From BRHc4a sp049323755 (GTDB taxonomy: Bacteria > Bacillota > Desulfotomaculia > Desulfotomaculales > Desulfocucumaceae), in the NCBI GenBank assembly GCA_049323755.1, contig JBMOPE010000016.1:1-64000 (forward strand): a stretch of 64,000 nt of DNA, in the 5' to 3' direction. Of this stretch, positions 14,841-22,969 are shown piece after piece. Positions within the stretch are counted from its first letter, which is position 1, and every line of letters starts with the position of its first letter. The position numbers and the translations under genes were made by a program. The notes below the pieces were generated by a model. That model did not search any database and was not told the DNA's origin. It saw nothing but the letters and a program-made list of their open reading frames with translations.

Positions 14841-17287
14841 CACGGCTGCTGTTCGTAAAGCTGTTCCGGGATCTGCGAGGGACCTGGGAGCGAATCGTGC
14901 TGATGATCCTCGCCTTGAGCATTACCCTGGTTATATTCAGTGCGGTGTTGTACACGTGGGGCACCACCGGCCGGGAGATGCAACGTGCCTACTTGAGCAC
15001 CAATCCAGCGTCGGCAACGATTCTCTTTGAACGCGGGCTTGATGCCGACCAGATGGAGGTCATCGCAACCGAAGTCCGGAAGCAACCTGGCATCATCGAT
15101 GCCGCCGCACGTACCCAGTTAACACTCCAGGTACAACAAAAAGGTGGCGGATGGGGACCGAACCCGCTCCAGATCTTTGTTTCCATGCCCAGCGACCCGA
15201 TGCAGATAGAAAAATTCAAGGTCGAGCAGGGCAGTTGGCCGCCGGCCGCTGGAGAGATCCTGATCGACCGCTCTTCGTTCGATCTGCTGAACCTAAAGGT
15301 TGGAGAAGCTGTAGTTGTTAAAGCTCCTAATGGAGAAGCTACATCGCTTCGTATCAGCGGTGTGGCGTACGACCCGGCTCTGGCGCCTTCATTCCAGGAG
15401 CAGAAGGGGCATGGTTTCATTTCCGCAGCATCTCTGCCGGTCTTGGGAGTGCCCGTCGCTCTGAATGCACTCAAGATCCAGGTCGCCGACCAGCCGGGTC
15501 TAACCATACCGAGCCGTAACCGGGATGTCATTGTGGCTACCGCCCGTGATCTGGTCGACTGGCTGCAGCAAACCTATGGCGTGGCCGTCCGTGAGATCCA
15601 AGTCCCAACACCGTATGCTCATCCTCACCAGGCGCAAGCGGACTCGCTTCTACTGGGGCTGCTGGCCTTTGGCGTGGCCGGCCTGCTGCTTAGCGCGATC
15701 CTTGTCGCCACCATGCTTAACGGGCTGTTTGCCCAGCAAATTCCTCAGATTGGGATCATGAAGGCGATCGGCGCGAAATCCAGCCGGGTGCTGCAGTTGT
15801 ATCTGCTGTTGACGCTGGTGATAGCCGTCACGGCTACCGCCCTTGCGATTGTCCCTGGTATCTTAATTAGCCGCGCCTTTACTCCCGCCATTCTTACCTT
15901 GCTGGGCGTAGACGCCGTCAGCCTGGTGGCTCCATCTTGGATGTATGTGGTGGTTATCGCCGCTGGTGTCGGCGTACCGCTTCTATTCTCTCTGGCGTCG
16001 CTGGTAAAGACGAGCCGCACGACGGTCCGAGAGGCGCTCGACTATCGCGGCGTCGACCGCCACGGGGACATCTCAACACGCTTTGATGCCGGGCTTGGAC
16101 GGTTGCGGGGCATTGACCGCACGGTGCAGATGGCGTTTCGCAACATCTTCCGGCGCCGGGTCCGGTTTCTGCTGTCTGTCGGGCTTCTGGCCTGTGCCGG
16201 CGCCGTGTTCGTCGCCGGGATGTCAACCCAGGCCGGCTTCCAGGCGTCTTTAGACCGGGAAAAGGAGTTGCGCCGGTGGGACGTCGATGTGCGACTTGCC
16301 GACATTGATCAGGTCTCGGCAGCTGCATTGACAAACCTGGTGGCAGATATTCCCGGCGTGACTCGTGTGGAGGGATGGAGCATCTTACAAACGAGCGTCA
16401 TCCCACCCGGACAGCAGATCAGCGTCACCCGTACCTATCCCGACCAGGGACACGGCAGCATAGCCGTTACCGTCGTCCCCCCGGACAGCTTGCTCATAGC
16501 TCCGCCGCCCCTCCTGGAAGGTCGCTGGCTACGCCCCGGCGAAGCAGGTGCCGTCGTGATCAGTCAGGCGGCGCTCACAAAAGACCTCCCCAGCGTTCAG
16601 AGCGGTGACACCATTCATCTGTCAATTGGCGGACGCTCCACCAGTTGGCTGGTCGTTGGCGTCGCCGAGTCCGTGGGTCATGGCGGAGGCATCTTCACAA
16701 CCGAAGAGGCCTTTAAGGCGGCCACCGGCGTAAGCCAGCCCAATCTGCTCCGTATCGTGACCGATAACCACGACGAGGAAACTCGAGCAGCCGTTGCTAC
16801 TGCGGCCGAACGTACCCTCACAGATGCAGGGATCGTGGTGCGATCTTCGGCATCTGTAAGTCGTTCCGCAGTCGCCGGCGCCGGCCACATGCTCCCTCTC
16901 ATCTTGGTTTTCCTGGGAATCTCCTTTGCTATAGGTGTGGTTGGGTTTGCCGGACTGGCCTCAACGATGAGCACCAATGTGCTTGAGCGAACCCGTGAGT
17001 TCGGCGTGATGAGCGCTATTGGGGCGCCCGCTTCCACTGTGCGCCGCCTCGTAGTTCTCGAAGGCATCTTTATAGCGGTGGTAAGCTGCGTGATTGCGGC
17101 TATTCCCGCGCTTCTTCTCACAGCGGTAATGATCGGATATATGCCTATGTCCGGCTTATTCCAGATTTCGGTACCAGGAGTTGTTATTTGGGTTGTCGTG
17201 GTCGTTGTTGGTGCAGCGTTGGCCACCTTGGCACCCGCATATCGGGCATCACGGTTGACCGTTCGCGAAGCGCTCACGTGCCTATAA
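14837..17287 (+). CDS. FtsX-like ABC transporter permease, double unit
   Basis: The 816-residue permease starts with a membrane helix at about 18-42. A large extracytoplasmic domain (about 45-270) is followed by three helices (about 275-390). The plan then repeats: a helix at about 430-450, a second outside domain, and three helices to the C-terminus (LILVFLGISFAIGVVGFAGL and onward). The FtsX motif appears as IMKAIGAKSSRVLQL and FGVMSAIGAPASTV. Two FtsX units in one chain are typical of macrolide/peptide exporters and lipoprotein-release-like systems. GC-rich like its ATPase; the substrate is unknown. Confidence 0.85.
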   Translation: MTRLLFVKLFRDLRGTWERIVLMILALSITLVIFSAVLYTWGTTGREMQRAYLSTNPASATILFERGLDADQMEVIATEVRKQPGIIDAAARTQLTLQVQQKGGGWGPNPLQIFVSMPSDPMQIEKFKVEQGSWPPAAGEILIDRSSFDLLNLKVGEAVVVKAPNGEATSLRISGVAYDPALAPSFQEQKGHGFISAASLPVLGVPVALNALKIQVADQPGLTIPSRNRDVIVATARDLVDWLQQTYGVAVREIQVPTPYAHPHQAQADSLLLGLLAFGVAGLLLSAILVATMLNGLFAQQIPQIGIMKAIGAKSSRVLQLYLLLTLVIAVTATALAIVPGILISRAFTPAILTLLGVDAVSLVAPSWMYVVVIAAGVGVPLLFSLASLVKTSRTTVREALDYRGVDRHGDISTRFDAGLGRLRGIDRTVQMAFRNIFRRRVRFLLSVGLLACAGAVFVAGMSTQAGFQASLDREKELRRWDVDVRLADIDQVSAAALTNLVADIPGVTRVEGWSILQTSVIPPGQQISVTRTYPDQGHGSIAVTVVPPDSLLIAPPPLLEGRWLRPGEAGAVVISQAALTKDLPSVQSGDTIHLSIGGRSTSWLVVGVAESVGHGGGIFTTEEAFKAATGVSQPNLLRIVTDNHDEETRAAVATAAERTLTDAGIVVRSSASVSRSAVAGAGHMLPLILVFLGISFAIGVVGFAGLASTMSTNVLERTREFGVMSAIGAPASTVRRLVVLEGIFIAVVSCVIAAIPALLLTAVMIGYMPMSGLFQISVPGVVIWVVVVVVGAALATLAPAYRASRLTVREALTCL

Positions 17288-17300
17288 GGAGGATAAAGCT

Positions 17301-17435
17301 ATGAAGAAGAAAAAAATGATACTAGTGATTATTGGCGTAGTAATCGTAATTGTTGGTTTATACTTTGGTGCAAGCTGGTTGATTGATCAAATGCAAGCCG
17401 GTCAAATACCGGGCCACGTGCGCCCGCCACACTAG
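17301..17435 (+). CDS. 44-residue single-pass membrane peptide
   Basis: ATG 17301 follows AAGGAGG by 8 bases and lies 13 bp after the permease stop. It encodes MKKKKMILVIIGVVIVIVGL followed by YFGASWLIDQMQAGQIPG and a short PPH tail: a basic start, one strong helix and a short outside tail. The perfect ribosome site and the tight spacing make it a real gene in the exporter operon. No family is recognised; an accessory or regulatory subunit of the permease is a guess. Confidence 0.65.
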   Translation: MKKKKMILVIIGVVIVIVGLYFGASWLIDQMQAGQIPGHVRPPH

Positions 17436-17450
17436 AACCAATCCGTTATG

Positions 17451-17480
17451 CCAGATAACGCTGGCATCTTTACTTTGGCC
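17451..17480 (+). terminator. Hairpin ending the exporter operon
   Basis: ATGCCAG (17452-17458) and CTGGCAT (about 17462-17468) form a 7-bp stem followed by CTTTACTTT. It is a modest terminator candidate. Confidence 0.4.
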
Positions 17481-17494
17481 ATTTTACAAGTTCG

Positions 17495-18210
17495 GCAGGG
17501 GTTACAAAGTCTTACCGTTTCGACGCCTCCATAGGCCTTGCCCGCCCTTATAATAATGCTGAAATAGAGGAATCGGTAAAAAAAAGTCCCTGGTATAAAG
17601 GATGTAGAAGTCTGGGGAGATTCGGAAACCGTAACCGTATATGCGGACGGTATGTGAGGCGACAACTTCCAAGTACTTGCAGTCCCGTCAGGCTCAAAAC
17701 TTGAAACATCTGTCGAACCGAGCATAGGCAAATGGCTGGCTCCGGAGGATACTAATGCTGTCGTCTTAAACCAATGGGTGTTGAACAAGGAACCTGATAC
17801 AAAAATTGGAGATACCATTACATTAAGAATAAACGGAAAAGACTCTGCCTGGAAAGTTATCGGAGTTGTCCAGGAAATTATGTCCGAACCAAAGGTATAT
17901 GTAAATCAGGAATATTTTCAGGAGCTTACAGGCCAGGAAGGTTTCGGTCAGTAGTTATCACAACCGGAAACAGGGATTCAAAAAATATAGGGTTTGCCGT
18001 AAGAGATGTTGTAAAGAATCCTGATTCTGCCGGTTTTGAAACCACAAGAGCGTTGTCTAGGTGGATGAAATAAGGCGGAAGATTGACGGACACCTTCTGA
18101 TCCTTGTCGTCATGCTGATTATGATGTCTGTCCTGGGCGCTTTAGTCGGAGGTCTTAGACTTTCGACAACTATGAGCAAAAATGTGCTGGAACGTTCCTG
18201 TGAAATCTGT
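17495..18210 (+). pseudogene. Decayed FtsX-like permease
   Basis: Pieces of a permease can be read in shifting frames: SYRFDASIGLARPYNNAEIE, VEVWGDSETVTVYADG then TGA, LNKEPDTKIGDTITLRINGK with SAWKVIGVVQE, and MMSVLGALVGGLRLSTTMSK with NVLERSCEI. The last pieces line up with SGDTIHLSIG, SWLVVGVAES and GLASTMSTNVLERTRE of the intact neighbour. Several stops and frameshifts show it is dead. Its AT-rich codons differ from the intact GC-rich permease, so it may be the native exporter and the intact one a newcomer. Confidence 0.75.
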
Positions 18211-18239
18211 ATAAAGTGTATAACCGGTGCCGGTTGTTG

Positions 18240-18400
18240 AATTGTTGAAAAAAACAAAAAGCAACACCTTCAGCAAAGCCCTGGATATAGGAGCTGTCTG
18301 CATCATAAGAGGCCAGGGCCTCGGTAACAAAACCAAACTCAGCCAGGAGATCTCTGTTCCCCTCCCCCAGCCTGCCACAGGTTTCCCCATATAACAAGTT
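18240..18400 (-). pseudogene. Fragment resembling a DUF6809-type small protein
   Basis: The minus strand reads LYGETCGRLGEGNRDLLAEF, then GFVTEALASYDADSSYIQGF and AEGVAFCFF. This pattern of a Y-G start, a helical middle and a final F-x-x-G-F-x-x-G is like small phage- and plasmid-associated DUF6809 proteins. The 3' side continues into unrelated sequence and the 5' side has no ribosome site. The assignment is tentative. Confidence 0.25.
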
Positions 18401-18492
18401 AAGGGCCTGTCCCCGCATAACTCACGGGATACTTTTCCAATAAGTTAGTTTGTCAAGTACCCGGTACCGCATACTCGTTATAGCTTTGGGGC

Positions 18493-18659
18493 GTATCGGA
18501 TAAACCCCCGCACTCACGATAGGATCCTCCGGCTGCAACTGGCCAATTCGGTAAGCAGTCGTCAGACATCGGTCGTCAGAATAATACCCCAAATTCACAT
18601 CATAATCTCCTAACGTCTGACGTCCGACGACTATTATTGGGGCTTCTCCTATACGATAC
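18493..18659. mobile_element. MITE-like repeat, copy 1
   Basis: The ends are imperfect inverted repeats, GTATCGGATAAACCCCC on the left and GGGGCTTCTCCTATACGATAC on the right. The outer context TATAGCT-TGGGGC and AATAGGCAAT is shared with the copy at 37978-38202. The middle has its own internal inverted repeats around GTCGTCAGA and TCTGACG. It encodes no protein. Confidence 0.6.
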
Positions 18660-18714
18660 AATAGGCAATAATTTCACGCTATAAAAAAGAAAAAAGGCCG
18701 GGAAATGCCCAAAC

Positions 18715-18799
18715 CAATTCCTAATTCCCAATTCCCAATTCCGGACCCATGAATAATGCTTAACAATGCCGCTGTTCCAGCGGCAACGCCCGCAGGGCG
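18715..18799. repeat. Dispersed repeat with AATTCCC tandem and GC hairpin, copy 1
   Basis: ATTCCCAATTCCCAATTCC (18723-18741) is followed by the hairpin GCCGCTG-TTC-CAGCGGC and by GCGGCAACGCCCGCAGGGCG (18780-18799). The last 20 bases occur in reverse complement at 53378-53397 with one mismatch, again next to GGGAATTGGGAATT. Confidence 0.6.
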
Positions 18800-18929
18800 T
18801 TTATTTATTTTTATGCACAAATTCTTGAAGGGAGGTGAGAAAACTACATGTTCCGTATTTTGCATCACAATATTACCATGCTTGGTATATTATACTATAC
18901 AACAATTTGAGATAAGGGGAGATATATGT

Positions 18930-20291
18930 ATGCCCCACAAAAAGGAACCCGAACTGACTGGACGTATCGTTTTACCGGGAGAGCCGCAATACGACGCTGC
19001 CCGCCAGGAGTTCAACACCTTCTTCAACAGGTTCCCGCTGGTCATCGTCTTCGCCCGGGAGACGCAGGACGTAGTCAACGCCGTGCGCTGGGCGCGTTAT
19101 AATAACGTGCCGATCCGTATGCGCTCCGGCCGCCACAACTACGAGGGCTTGTCGGTCGTCGATGCCGGCATCGTGATCGACGTCAGCGAGATGACCCGGG
19201 TGGAGGTAGACAAGAAGCGCGGCACTGCCACGGTGCAGACCGGCCAGCGGGACTTCGCCTTAGCCGAGGCGCTTTGGTCCGAGGGGTTGGCGGTACCGAA
19301 TGGTCTCTGCGCCAGCACGGGTATCGCCGGGTTTACCCTGGGCGGCGGCCAGAGCATTTTATCCCGGCCGTATGGTCTGATTATCGACAACCTGCTTGAG
19401 CTGGAGATGGTCGACGCCAATGGCCGTGTGCTCCATGCCAATGCCGACCGCCACGCCGATCTGTTCTGGGCCTCACGCGGTGGCGGTGGCGGCAACTTCG
19501 GCATCTGTACCTCCTTCCGCTACCGTGCGCGCCGCATTGACACGGTGGCCTACGCCAACATCAGCTGGGACCTGCGGGACCTGGAGCCGGTGCTGGAAAC
19601 CTGGCAGAAATATACAACCCCCGACGCCAGCGACCGACTCACCCCAATCCTTACGATAGCTTCAGGACTGGAGTCGCTGCTGTTAATGCAAGGGGTCTTT
19701 CTCGGTTCGGCTAAAAAACTGCGCCGCCTGCTGCAGCCTTTGCTTCGGGCCGGCTCGCCACAGAAGGTGACTATTGAAGAGATACCCTGGATTGAAGCTG
19801 TAGGCCGGATAGCGGCCACCCAGCCGGATTCTCCCGAGCCCTTCAAGAGCGTAGGCCCCTTCGTCAATGAACTGCTGCCGTGTGAGGGCATCGCCACGAT
19901 CCGGCGCTTCATCAACAATCCGCCCACTTCCTCGGTCAGCGTCTTTTTCCACGGCCTGGGCGGCGCGGTGGCCAGGGTACCCAGTAAGGCTACGGCCTAC
20001 TTCTACCGCCAGGCTTTCTCCAACATGTCCTTCTTTGCCACCTGGAGCACGCCTGACGGGGCGGCCCCGGGCATCCACTGGGTAGAGGAATTCCGCCGGG
20101 CGATGCGCCCCTTTACCCAGGGCGTTTACGTCAATACACCGGACCTTTCCATCAAGAACTGGCCCAGGGCATACTACGGCGGAAACTTCGACCGGCTGAC
20201 CAGGGTGAAGGCCAAATACGACCCGGAGAACGTTTTTAATTACCCGCAGAGCATCCCGCCCGCCAATGATGAATACTGTGATGATTGCTGA
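18930..20291 (+). CDS. FAD-linked oxidoreductase of the berberine-bridge-enzyme family
   Basis: ATG 18930 follows AAGGGGA by 9 bases. The 453-residue flavoprotein has a PCMH/FAD_binding_4 domain (residues about 35-210) and a C-terminal BBE segment (AYYGGNFDRLTRVKAKYDPE, NVFNYPQSI). Both residues used for double covalent FAD attachment are present: H69 in RSGRHNYEG and C127 in NGLCASTGIAG. Such enzymes oxidise alcohols, sugars or amines with O2 or another acceptor, which is unexpected in a strict anaerobe. It is GC-rich, and a laccase-like gene lies nearby. Confidence 0.85.
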   Translation: MPHKKEPELTGRIVLPGEPQYDAARQEFNTFFNRFPLVIVFARETQDVVNAVRWARYNNVPIRMRSGRHNYEGLSVVDAGIVIDVSEMTRVEVDKKRGTATVQTGQRDFALAEALWSEGLAVPNGLCASTGIAGFTLGGGQSILSRPYGLIIDNLLELEMVDANGRVLHANADRHADLFWASRGGGGGNFGICTSFRYRARRIDTVAYANISWDLRDLEPVLETWQKYTTPDASDRLTPILTIASGLESLLLMQGVFLGSAKKLRRLLQPLLRAGSPQKVTIEEIPWIEAVGRIAATQPDSPEPFKSVGPFVNELLPCEGIATIRRFINNPPTSSVSVFFHGLGGAVARVPSKATAYFYRQAFSNMSFFATWSTPDGAAPGIHWVEEFRRAMRPFTQGVYVNTPDLSIKNWPRAYYGGNFDRLTRVKAKYDPENVFNYPQSIPPANDEYCDDC

Positions 20292-20320
20292 GATGAATAC
20301 TTTGATGATTGCTGCCGGGA

Positions 20321-20403
20321 GGGTGATATGTATGAGCCGGGGAAAACAACGAAAATTATAAAAAGCCGCTAAGGGAGGACTTACTGATGTTCCCGGCATG
20401 TAG
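20321..20403 (+). pseudogene. Duplicated 5' fragment of the downstream P1 peptidase gene
   Basis: About 83 bp, including AGGGTGATATGTATGAGC, GGAAAACAACGA, AAGCCGCTA-GGGAGGACTTA and GATGTTCCCGGCAT, match 21984-22063, the ribosome site and first codons of the P1 peptidase gene, with scattered differences. The copy dies at a TAG right after GMFPAC-like sequence. The arylsulfotransferase-like gene now sits between the two copies, so it may have been inserted by or beside this duplication. Confidence 0.7.
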
Positions 20404-20436
20404 ATTTTCCATTAGTGATAATAGGAGATGATGGGA

Positions 20437-21909
20437 ATGGCTACAACTAATTCAAGCTCACAGGCGTGGAGCTTTGTTTCGGCCCCCGCTTTGCATCCCA
20501 TGAAGGTAACTATTAATATGAATAAAGGAGGAATAGCTTCCGGATTAATATTTGTTGCGCCATATACTTCGTACGAGGCAACTATGATTGGGCAAACAGG
20601 CGCATTGATTATGGATCAGGCCGGAAATCCGATCTGGTTTAGACCGCTTAATAGTATTTATTTACAAAACTCGGATTTTAGGGTGCAGTCCTACAAAGGA
20701 AAACCAGTCCTTACCATGTGGCAAGGGACGATATCGGGAACTCAGTCCGCAGCCCCTAATCTTCCGGCAGGGGATCCCGAGCCCGGTGCTTATTTCCAAA
20801 TCATAAATCAGAATTATAAAGTTGTTAAGAAACTCACTGCCCAAAAGGGGTTTACTGCTGATGTTCACGAATTTACCATTACAAATCGAAATACCGCTTT
20901 GTTTACCGCTGTAAAACAAGTACCGGCGGATCTAACGGCCTATGGAGGTCCGCCTGATGGATATATTGATAATTACTCCATTCAGGAAGTTGATCTCAAG
21001 ACCTGCGAGCTTGTTTTCTTTTGGAATGTGCTTGATCATGTTGATCCTGCCGACTCGCTGATGCCTGCTTCATCTGCAGTAAGCACGAATAACATCTGGG
21101 ACTGTTTCCACGTGAATTCCGTCGAAGAGGGGCCAAACAATACACTCCTAATTAGTATGCGTAACATGTGGGCCATTTATAATATTGATAAAGAAACGGG
21201 AAATATAATCTGGCAGCTTGGCGGTAAAAAAAGTAATTTTTCTTTTGGTCCAAACGCTATGTTTTCCTGGCAACATGATGCGCGTTATCGGCCTGGCAAT
21301 AAGATTAGTTTGTTTGACGACGCCTGTTGTGCCAATAGTAGTTCTCCGCCTGAGAGCCCGTCCCATGGTTTAGTCCTTCAGCTGGATTACCAAAAAATGA
21401 CTGCGAATATGGATCGATCATATTATCATGATCCAAATTTAAAAGTTATGACTCAAGGAAATGTTCAAAAGCTATCTAATGGAAATCAATTCGTTGGATG
21501 GGGACAACAACCATATCTTTCTGAATTTGCAAATGCCGGTAATACCGAAATAGATCCTTCATTGAATTTTTTATACGATATGCAGTTTCCTGGTGAAAAT
21601 ATTTCTTATAGGGCCTTTAAGAATATATGGGTAGGTTTTCCCCTTTATCCACCCAGTATTGCAGTAAATCTATTTTCTAAAGATGCGGTGATTGTTTACG
21701 CATCATGGAACGGTTCAACTGAAACTGTGGCCTGGCAGGTACTAGCCGGTCCAACACCCGACAGGTTGTCGGTGGTGGTAAAGAGCACCCCTCGCACCGG
21801 ATTTGAGACAGATGTTTATGTTAATTCAGTGGGGCCGTATTTTCAGGTTAAGGCATTGGATGATTTAAGCCAAATTATTGGTATATCACAGGTTGTTAAA
21901 GTAAAGTAA
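20437..21909 (+). CDS. Arylsulfotransferase-like beta-propeller protein
   Basis: ATG 20437 is preferred because AGGAG lies 9 bases upstream; two other ATGs come directly after the site. The 490-residue protein has the repeated propeller pattern of Arylsulfotransferase_2-type proteins: LIMDQAGNPIWF, DVHEFTITNRNTALF, SIQEVDLKTCELVFFW, DCFHVNSVEEGPNNTLLISM with RNMWAIYNIDKETGNIIWQL, and SWQHDARYRPG. It has no signal peptide. The two central histidines (DVHEF, CFHVNS) are where aryl-sulfate enzymes keep theirs. Substrate unknown. Confidence 0.75.
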   Translation: MATTNSSSQAWSFVSAPALHPMKVTINMNKGGIASGLIFVAPYTSYEATMIGQTGALIMDQAGNPIWFRPLNSIYLQNSDFRVQSYKGKPVLTMWQGTISGTQSAAPNLPAGDPEPGAYFQIINQNYKVVKKLTAQKGFTADVHEFTITNRNTALFTAVKQVPADLTAYGGPPDGYIDNYSIQEVDLKTCELVFFWNVLDHVDPADSLMPASSAVSTNNIWDCFHVNSVEEGPNNTLLISMRNMWAIYNIDKETGNIIWQLGGKKSNFSFGPNAMFSWQHDARYRPGNKISLFDDACCANSSSPPESPSHGLVLQLDYQKMTANMDRSYYHDPNLKVMTQGNVQKLSNGNQFVGWGQQPYLSEFANAGNTEIDPSLNFLYDMQFPGENISYRAFKNIWVGFPLYPPSIAVNLFSKDAVIVYASWNGSTETVAWQVLAGPTPDRLSVVVKSTPRTGFETDVYVNSVGPYFQVKALDDLSQIIGISQVVKVK

Positions 21910-21994
21910 AAAAGTAATCCACAAGGCCGGTGATATAAAAGAGCATAAAATTATCCATATACTGGGTTAAATCTTTATCGATAGGGTGATATAT

Positions 21995-22957
21995 ATGAGC
22001 AAAGGAAAACAACGAGAAGTGAAAGCAGCCGCTATGGGAGGACTTACCGATGTTCCCGGCATATTGGTGGGAAATGCTGAGGACAAAGGCGGCCGTACGG
22101 GATGCACGGTGATTCTCTGCCCTGGTGGGGCAGTTCCCGGCGTAGATGCAAGTGGAGGTAACCCCGGTACCCAGCAGACCGATAGCATCCGCCCCGGCAC
22201 CGCGGAGTATCCTGTATATGGCGTCCTCCTCACAGGCGGTAGTTTCTTCGGGCTGCCGGCGGCGGGCGGGGTGATGCGCTGGCTCGTTGAGAAAGGGATC
22301 GCCGAGGTGCCTCTCGTACCTGCGGCGGTTATCTACGACCTCCCCTTCGCCAAGGGCTCACCTCCGCCAGATGCGGCCCTGGCTTACGCCGCCTGCCAGG
22401 CTGCCAATGCGGGGCCCGTGCCTGAAGGAAATGTTGGCGCCGGGGCGGGAGCGACAGTGGGGAAAATCTACGGGATACCGATGAAGAGCGGACTGGGCAC
22501 CGCCTCCCTGCGTATTCCCGGCGGCCCCGTGGTGGCGGCCCTGGCGGTGGTCAACGCCCTTGGAGATATATGGGATCGGGGGCGTATTGTCGTAGGAGCG
22601 CTTCGTCCTGATGGAACCTTCGTCAATCAGACCCGGGCGATGCTGGACGGTGTGCCGTCACCGCTGTACTTCCAGAGCACCACAATCGCCCTAGTGGCTA
22701 CAACAGAGCGGCTGACCAAGGCAGAGGCCAACCGGGTGGCAAGACTGGCCGACGATGGAATGGCCCGGGCCATCTCCCCCAATCACACTCAGTGGGACGG
22801 TGACACGGTCTTCTGCCTCGCCCTGGGCTCACACACCAGTAACATGTCGAGAGACGCCGTCGTTACGATTGTGGGCACAGCCGCCGCGGTGGTACTGGAG
22901 AAGGCCATTGTACGGGGGGCACTGGCGGCACAATCGGGTATATACGCGCCAAAATAG
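21995..22957 (+). CDS. P1/S58-family peptidase (DmpA/NylC type)
   Basis: ATG 21995 follows AGGGTGA; a GTG lies three codons earlier. The 320-residue protein has the family landmarks GGLTDVPGILVGNAED, GVLLTGGSFFGLPAAGGVMRW, GNVGAGAGATVGK and SPNHTQWDGDTVFCLALGS. These N-terminal-nucleophile hydrolases cleave themselves before a Ser/Thr; the N-H-T or D-G-D-T region is the likely place. They act on N-terminal D- or beta-amino acids or on amide oligomers. The 5' end is partly duplicated at 20321-20403. It converges with the multicopper oxidase gene, 12 bp apart. Confidence 0.85.
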   Translation: MSKGKQREVKAAAMGGLTDVPGILVGNAEDKGGRTGCTVILCPGGAVPGVDASGGNPGTQQTDSIRPGTAEYPVYGVLLTGGSFFGLPAAGGVMRWLVEKGIAEVPLVPAAVIYDLPFAKGSPPPDAALAYAACQAANAGPVPEGNVGAGAGATVGKIYGIPMKSGLGTASLRIPGGPVVAALAVVNALGDIWDRGRIVVGALRPDGTFVNQTRAMLDGVPSPLYFQSTTIALVATTERLTKAEANRVARLADDGMARAISPNHTQWDGDTVFCLALGSHTSNMSRDAVVTIVGTAAAVVLEKAIVRGALAAQSGIYAPK

Positions 22958-22969
22958 GATTTTAGTTAG

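Noticed and set aside
19683..20399. Open frame of 238 codons on the minus strand
   Set aside because: It is antisense to the well-supported flavoprotein gene and its reading is low in complexity with no motif.
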